From Methanobacteriota archaeon (GTDB lineage Archaea > Thermoplasmatota > Poseidoniia > Poseidoniales > Poseidoniaceae): 9,577 bases of DNA. The notes beneath the pieces are model-generated. The model did not search any database and was not told the DNA's origin. It worked only from the letters and a program-made list of their open reading frames with translations. The position numbers and the translations under genes were made by a program. Position 1 is the first letter of the stretch. The number at the start of each line of letters is the position of its first letter. Location: contig NZGQ01000103.1 in assembly GCA_002689565.1 (NCBI GenBank), forward strand, positions 6,039-15,615, given 5' to 3'. Positions 6,665 to 9,577 of this stretch are shown here, one piece after another.

Positions 6665-7200
6665 AGTGCCTCCACGACACGACCCATCCTATCAAATACG
6701 AATTTGTCACCATAAAATTTATTACAATATTGGCACTGCGGAATGATATTATCAGGTGACATATCCAACCGAGGATCGCAGTGCCCCTTCTCTAAAATTA
6801 CCTTACCATGTTCAAAACGATGTTTTGTCCCTTCTTTCTCTCCACAAGTAGCACACCTATTATCATAGGCACTCTTCATCTCAGTGAAGTCAGAAGTATT
6901 TAGTTCGTTCAATCTTTTCTTGGCATGGAATGATGGGTGAGGTTCCTTCGTAGTTACCAGTCGGTAGTTGCCCTTTCCATCCTGCTCGACATACCAACCA
7001 GATTGTTTACCAAGGTGTCTGGCATCCTGTAGATCAGACCCTTGATAGTTAATTAGTTTGGCAATCTCTCCCTTGGTCAACCAAGTCCCTTCGTACTCGT
7101 GTAAGACCATCAGAGTCTTGTACTTGTTGCTCCCCTCTCGGAAATTGAACTTGACCCCATGTGGTTTCAGATAGGTTTCCCAATCAGATCGTAAACTCAT
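6661..7200 (-). CDS. HNH endonuclease resembling type II restriction enzymes
   Basis: A 179-aa protein. Residues 27-75 look like a winged-helix DNA-binding domain (YKTLMVLHEYEGTWLTKGEI, then a turn and GWYVEQDGKGNYRLV). Residues 113-170 form a zinc-stabilised HNH (beta-beta-alpha-metal) core: Cys116 and Cys119, LEKGHCDPR with His140 and Asp142, NIIPQCQYCN with Asn151, Cys156, Cys159 and Asn160. LEKGH..DPR...DNIIPQCQYCN is the style seen in HNH type II restriction enzymes rather than in intron-type HNH proteins. The ATG at 7200 is chosen (GAGGA 8 nt upstream); the frame extends further up but across the promoter. Its own full-consensus promoter precedes it, and its stop overlaps the next gene by TTGA. 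Possible roles are host-DNA attack, exclusion of competing phages, or homing; the target site is unknown. Confidence 0.75.
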   Translation of the reverse strand: MSLRSDWETYLKPHGVKFNFREGSNKYKTLMVLHEYEGTWLTKGEIAKLINYQGSDLQDARHLGKQSGWYVEQDGKGNYRLVTTKEPHPSFHAKKRLNELNTSDFTEMKSAYDNRCATCGEKEGTKHRFEHGKVILEKGHCDPRLDMSPDNIIPQCQYCNKFYGDKFVFDRMGRVVEAL

Positions 7201-7228
7201 AATATAAATCCTCATTCTCAATACAAGT

Positions 7229-7258
7229 ATTATACCACACCAGATCAAGAGTTGTCAA
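7229..7258 (-). promoter_or_regulatory. Full-consensus extended -10 sigma70 promoter for the HNH/DUF4338 operon
   Basis: The minus strand has TTGACA (7258-7253), an 18-nt spacer and TATAAT (7234-7229). The spacer ends in TGG, giving an extended -10 (TGnTATAAT). Transcription would start near 7222, about 22 nt before the ATG at 7200. The -35 box begins 9 nt after the regA stop, so this gap of about 67 nt is used almost entirely as a promoter and leader. Confidence 0.85.
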
Positions 7259-7267
7259 GGGATTATA

Positions 7268-7639
7268 TCACTTATTGCCAATATTATATTTGGGGCACAA
7301 CTCCCACTGGTCTTTGTCTTTAAAACCAATGATCTTGATTTGTCTTAGAGGTGCACAATCTACTGCTACTTCCTTGTTCTGTATCTCTACAAGACCCCAA
7401 TCCGATAGCAATGTCGCAATAGTGTTTCGTCTCTCGACATCTGATTTCTCTAAGTTTGCTTTCTTACCATCCAAGATAAACAGTTCTTTGAAGTGTACGA
7501 TATAGTACCTTCCCTGTTTATGGAGGATATGGCAGGACTGAAACAGTTTGTTTTCTTTGCGTGATGCAACTCCAATACGAGTCAGAGTTTCACGCACTTT
7601 GAGGAAATCATCGGGTTCTGCCAGAGTGATCTCTAGCAT
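7268..7639 (-). CDS. regA: RegA translational repressor of early mRNAs
   Basis: A 123-aa protein, against 122 aa in T4. It matches the T4 RegA pattern end to end: MLEITLAEPDDFLKVRETLT at the start, SCHILHKQGRYYIVHFKELF at 35-54, RRNTIATLLSDWGLVEI in the middle and WELCPKYNIGNK at the end. RegA binds AU-rich sites around the start codons of early phage messengers and blocks initiation; in T4 it represses itself, gp44, gp45 and others. The ATG at 7639 is chosen because it aligns with the T4 N-terminus and has AAAGAG just upstream. A GTG at 7678 in the same frame, overlapping gp62, would add 13 residues without family support. It follows gp62 by 25 nt, the order found in T4, but is followed here by a new promoter and accessory genes instead of pol. 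Confidence 0.95.
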   Translation of the reverse strand: MLEITLAEPDDFLKVRETLTRIGVASRKENKLFQSCHILHKQGRYYIVHFKELFILDGKKANLEKSDVERRNTIATLLSDWGLVEIQNKEVAVDCAPLRQIKIIGFKDKDQWELCPKYNIGNK

Positions 7640-7664
7640 ACTCTTTGGTGCCCATGATACTAAA

Positions 7665-8045
7665 TTATTTTCTTCCACCTTTATTCACCTTATCTTTTAT
7701 TTGTTTAATTTGAGAAGGTGAGAGAAGAGATAGGATTTGCCGTGCTTTTTCATTGCTATATCCATAATATCTTTTTACCGACCCAAGGTCATTTTCCAAT
7801 TCAGGTTTTACCCATTTAGAGAAACGCTTCCGTTTCCTAATTATATTTATAAGAAACGAGAATTGTAGACGAGAGTCTAGGTGGTGGTATTTGTTCATCT
7901 CATTCGCAATCACGACAGTATCAGAGAAGTAAGATAACGAACGGTTTACCATGAAAGGTACATATACTTTCTCGTCATCCGAGGATTGCATAATATCTTT
8001 CTTGGAGTAGTTAATCGCATTCACATAATCAAAAGGTTTTATCAA
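7665..8045 (-). CDS. 62: Sliding-clamp loader small subunit (T4 gp62-like)
   Basis: A 126-aa protein. Together with gp44 it loads the gp45 clamp on primed DNA. The family blocks are FDYVNAINYSKKDIM (5-19), EKVYVPFMVNRSLSYFSDTV (25-44), RKRKRFSKWVKPE (70-82) and KRYYGYSNEKARQIL (91-105). It is shorter than T4 gp62 (187 aa), as in marine T4-like phages. I choose a TTG at 8045 that overlaps the dCMP deaminase stop (TTGA) with GGAG 9 nt upstream. A second TTG at 8066 would add seven residues and lacks a ribosome-binding site; no ATG is available near the conserved start. The following gene is regA, as in T4. The partner gp44 and the clamp gp45 are not in this window. Confidence 0.9.
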   Translation of the reverse strand: MIKPFDYVNAINYSKKDIMQSSDDEKVYVPFMVNRSLSYFSDTVVIANEMNKYHHLDSRLQFSFLINIIRKRKRFSKWVKPELENDLGSVKRYYGYSNEKARQILSLLSPSQIKQIKDKVNKGGRK

Positions 8046-8521
8046 GGTATTAAACTCCGTTTCCAAGGTAAGTCAAAAGGATCAGCATCTTCTGTAGTTT
8101 CAAGTACTATACCACACTGCTCAAGAAAAGTCAAACCTTCGTCTGATTTGTATCCGTGATCATACACGACTCTTTCGATTCCTGCTTGGTGGATGAGTTT
8201 TGCACAGTCGATACAGGGGGCACAGGTCGAGTACAGAATTGCACCCTCCGCCGATTCCGTTGACTTTGCAACCTTTGTAATCGCATTTGCTTCCGCATGA
8301 AGAACTTCCTTTTTAGTTTTTAGTTTTCTACCGTATCCAGTATTACCAGATTTTATTTCATCTTCGCAGTTGTTGTCCCAACCACTAGGCATACCATTAT
8401 ACCCAATAGAGATAATACGATTGTCTTTCACAATGACACAACCAACCTTCATCCTTCTTGCGGATGATAGTTTGGCATATGTCTTTGCGACTTCTAAGTG
8501 TGCTTTGTCCCACTTATCCAA
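8042..8521 (-). CDS. cd: dCMP deaminase
   Basis: A 159-aa zinc enzyme converting dCMP to dUMP for thymidylate synthesis. The zinc and catalytic motifs are intact: HAEANAI (His75, Glu77) and TCAPCIDC (Cys103, Cys106). The GYNGMPSGWDNNCEDE segment (41-56) is typical of phage deoxycytidylate deaminases, and RRMKVGCVIVKDNRI precedes it. I favour a TTG start at 8521 (GGAG, 7 nt, TTG) that gives an 8-nt overlap with the preceding stop (TTGGATAA), like other junctions here, and places LDKWDKAHLEVAKTYA at the N-terminus as in relatives. An ATG at 8554 with AAGG 6 nt upstream would add 11 residues and a 41-nt overlap, and remains possible. The stop overlaps gp62. Role and family are secure; only the start is in doubt. 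Confidence 0.93.
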   Translation of the reverse strand: MDKWDKAHLEVAKTYAKLSSARRMKVGCVIVKDNRIISIGYNGMPSGWDNNCEDEIKSGNTGYGRKLKTKKEVLHAEANAITKVAKSTESAEGAILYSTCAPCIDCAKLIHQAGIERVVYDHGYKSDEGLTFLEQCGIVLETTEDADPFDLPWKRSLIP

Positions 8522-8711
8522 AGTCAAACTCCATCTGAATTTCAACCCACTCATTACCTACCTTGGTCAATGATGTGGGTTTGTGTTGAGGTTTCTCTTC
8601 CGAATCTGGAAGGACTATAATATAATCACCAGACAGATGCCTTAGATTGGCATACTCGTCAACAGTACACTGTTCAGTGTCTAGGTGATTATGAGGGATG
8701 TAACGAATCAC
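8514..8711 (-). CDS. 65-aa protein of unknown function with a clamp-motif-like tail
   Basis: I do not recognise the family. From a GTG at 8711, one base after the MazG-like stop, the protein reads MIRYIPHNHLDTEQC and then an acidic, Pro-containing middle. It ends EIQMEFDFG, which loosely resembles a hexapeptide sliding-clamp-binding motif (Q-hydrophobic-x-hydrophobic-x-F) and the polymerase tail SLEDFFG in this window. A TTG at 8738 in the same frame would overlap the MazG-like gene by 26 nt; it has no ribosome-binding site. The gene sits between two nucleotide-metabolism genes. No membrane segment is seen. Coding status rests on the tight junctions at both ends and the lack of any other frame filling the gap. 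Confidence 0.65.
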   Translation of the reverse strand: MIRYIPHNHLDTEQCTVDEYANLRHLSGDYIIVLPDSEEKPQHKPTSLTKVGNEWVEIQMEFDFG

Positions 8712-8712
8712 T

Positions 8713-9084
8713 TCAACTACCCGACAATACTTTTGCAATGTCTGGTCGGAAATAACTATCTGGTTTCATTATTTTACCATCCTTATTTTTGATTGCTTTG
8801 CCATCGACAAACTTGGACATATTGCTTGCTCGAACTTCTTCCCAGACCCTATCGAAATCAATGTCCAAGGTGGATGCCATACCCATGATGACCCATACCA
8901 TATCTACAAGTCCATCTGCAACTTCTACGAGGTCTTTGTCAGCAAAGGCATTGGAGGTTTCTTCAAACTCCTCTGCAATTAAATCCATATACAACTTTGC
9001 TTGTTTTGATTCCAGTCCACCAAAATCTGGTACATCTTGGTCTCCTGCTATCATAAATTCTTCTACATGATCTTGATAAAACAT
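8713..9084 (-). CDS. MazG-like NTP pyrophosphohydrolase
   Basis: A 123-aa all-alpha nucleoside-triphosphate pyrophosphohydrolase of the MazG/phosphoribosyl-ATP pyrophosphohydrolase-like superfamily. The metal-binding motif is present as EEFEE (38-42, ExxE) followed by EVADGLVDMVWVI (from 54, ExxD at 54-57 and Asp61). SNMSKFVDGKAIKNKDGKI then PDSYFRPDI (109-117) is the C-terminal loop typical of the phage branch. Such enzymes hydrolyse (d)NTPs to monophosphates and PPi and are widespread in marine T4-like phages, where they are thought to tune nucleotide pools. The ATG at 9084 is chosen: AGGA lies 8 nt upstream and MFYQDHVEEFM is a natural start. The frame is open up to 9171 only because it reads through the upstream 59-aa gene in another frame. 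It lies two bases after that gene and just before the dCMP deaminase block. Confidence 0.88.
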   Translation of the reverse strand: MFYQDHVEEFMIAGDQDVPDFGGLESKQAKLYMDLIAEEFEETSNAFADKDLVEVADGLVDMVWVIMGMASTLDIDFDRVWEEVRASNMSKFVDGKAIKNKDGKIMKPDSYFRPDIAKVLSGS

Positions 9085-9086
9085 AT

Positions 9087-9266
9087 TTATAATCCTATTA
9101 GTCCCCAACCGTGGTTGGCAATTGCGTTTAATATAATGAACCAACAAGTTGCCATGTGGGTTATCCACCACACAGTGCGAATTACTGCCACTGTATCTGC
9201 TTGCTTGTCAGTCTCTCCTACTTTCTCACCCAGACTCTTTGCCCAGATTCTCCACCACCTACTCAT
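9087..9266 (-). CDS. 59-aa Trp-rich small membrane protein
   Basis: The protein begins MSRWWRIWAKSLGEKVGETD, followed by KQADTVAVIRTVWW and a hydrophobic helix at about 31-51 (TVWWITHMATCWFIILNAIA), then a short tail. An N-terminal amphipathic WW-x-IWAKSLGEK segment joined to one membrane span resembles an uncharacterised family I associate with marine T4-like phages. The ATG at 9266 overlaps the preceding stop by 8 nt (ATGAGTAG), and the stop lies two bases before the MazG-like ATG. It is likely in the inner membrane. No function is known. Confidence in coding is good because of the coupled junctions and the coherent membrane topology. Confidence 0.75.
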   Translation of the reverse strand: MSRWWRIWAKSLGEKVGETDKQADTVAVIRTVWWITHMATCWFIILNAIANHGWGLIGL

Positions 9267-9429
9267 CTAAATTCTTCTTTCCCTCTTTTCGGAATCTCTT
9301 ATTATACCCTCTTTTAATACTTTTTGCAACCCCACTTCGTGAAAGATAGCAATAATATTTTTTCCAATCGGTGAATTGATCATACTCTGCTCCACCCTTC
9401 ATTGGTATTTTTGGTTTCTTTTTAGTCAT
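9259..9429 (-). CDS. 56-aa basic protein of unknown function
   Basis: A short Lys/Arg-rich protein: MTKKKPKIPMKGGAEYDQFT, then DWKKYYCYLSRSGVAKSIKR and a basic tail ending KKNLDE. It is probably soluble and nucleic-acid binding, but I do not recognise it. The ATG at 9429 has AGGTGA 5 nt upstream and overlaps the preceding stop by 8 nt (ATGACTAA). Its own stop overlaps the next ATG by 8 nt. The identical style of both junctions supports it being a real gene in a coupled series. Confidence 0.7.
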   Translation of the reverse strand: MTKKKPKIPMKGGAEYDQFTDWKKYYCYLSRSGVAKSIKRGYNKRFRKEGKKNLDE

Positions 9430-9577
9430 CTAGATCACCTATATACTCGTGAGAATAAGAGAAGCAGTTTCGTGCCAACCACATCCTTTCATCGGTGTCG
9501 GTTGCTACCCTATCCCTCTCCTGCATATTCTTAGATGTCGGTTTCCATAGTTCCGACTCGTTCCTGTATTTACCCAT
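9422..9577 (-). CDS. 51-aa protein of unknown function, possibly 5'-truncated by the window edge
   Basis: The frame reads from a Met codon that coincides exactly with the right edge (9577) to a TAA at 9422. It encodes a polar, charged protein (MGKYRNESELWKPTSKNMQE and onward) with Trp12 and Trp33, ending in an acidic tail (YIGDLDD). I do not recognise it. The Met could be the true start or an internal residue, because no upstream sequence is visible. The 8-nt overlap with the next gene supports translation. Confidence 0.6.
   Translation of the reverse strand: MGKYRNESELWKPTSKNMQERDRVATDTDERMWLARNCFSYSHEYIGDLDD

Noticed and set aside
7640..7678. Longer RegA starting at GTG 7678
   Set aside because: The added 13 residues have no counterpart in T4 RegA, which aligns from the ATG at 7639 at nearly identical total length.
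7844..7851. TATAAATA on the minus strand, the T4 late-promoter core
   Set aside because: It lies inside gp62 in an AT-rich stretch with no late gene directly downstream. A second copy at 9084-9091 overlaps the MazG-like start codon and cannot serve that gene. Chance is sufficient.

Overview
The window looks like part of a marine T4-like myovirus genome (cyanophage or pelagiphage type). The evidence is a T4-family replication set (family B DNA polymerase gp43, clamp-loader subunit gp62, translational repressor RegA), a gp4-type head-completion nuclease, dCMP deaminase and a MazG-like pyrophosphohydrolase. These sit beside genes typical of marine T4-like phages: Hsp20, a JmjC/cupin-type oxygenase and a Trp-rich small membrane protein. 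Every gene I can support lies on the minus strand, so transcription runs from high to low coordinates. Packing is very tight, with 1-, 4- and 8-nt stop/start overlaps and several TTG or GTG starts.

Layout in the direction of transcription. (1) 9577-8514: three very small genes (51, 56 and 59 aa; the last is a membrane protein), a MazG-like NTP pyrophosphohydrolase and a 65-aa unknown. (2) 8521-7268: dCMP deaminase, gp62 and regA, a nucleotide and replication block. (3) From a full-consensus sigma70 promoter at 7258-7229: a restriction-enzyme-like HNH nuclease (179 aa) overlapping a DUF4338/DruA/Mom-like acyltransferase-fold protein, then gp4, a 63-aa unknown and a JmjC/cupin oxygenase. (4) 4896-3481: a non-coding gap of about 110 nt with a palindrome, Hsp20, a 27-aa membrane peptide, a GC-rich GAAA hairpin and a glycosyltransferase-like protein. 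(5) From a second full-consensus sigma70 promoter at 3484-3456, whose -35 box contains the stop codon of the glycosyltransferase-like gene: gp43, then an endonuclease VII-like HNH gene, then a GIY-YIG endonuclease with a 45-nt tandem-repeat tail that runs off the left edge.

Two arrangements stand out. First, the gene after pol is bracketed by an exact 18-bp direct repeat. The repeat holds the last codons and stop of pol plus a ribosome-binding-site/ATG unit, so each of the two nuclease genes starts on its own copy; this looks like the footprint of a mobile endonuclease gene landing at the pol 3' end. Second, a restriction-like HNH nuclease and a Mom/DruA-like candidate DNA-modifying protein are translationally coupled behind their own strong promoter, inside the normally compact 62-regA-43 module. 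That pair is the best candidate here for an undescribed system, such as a phage-borne restriction/protection pair. The oxygenase and glycosyltransferase-like genes nearby could also act on DNA, but the sequence does not show their substrates.
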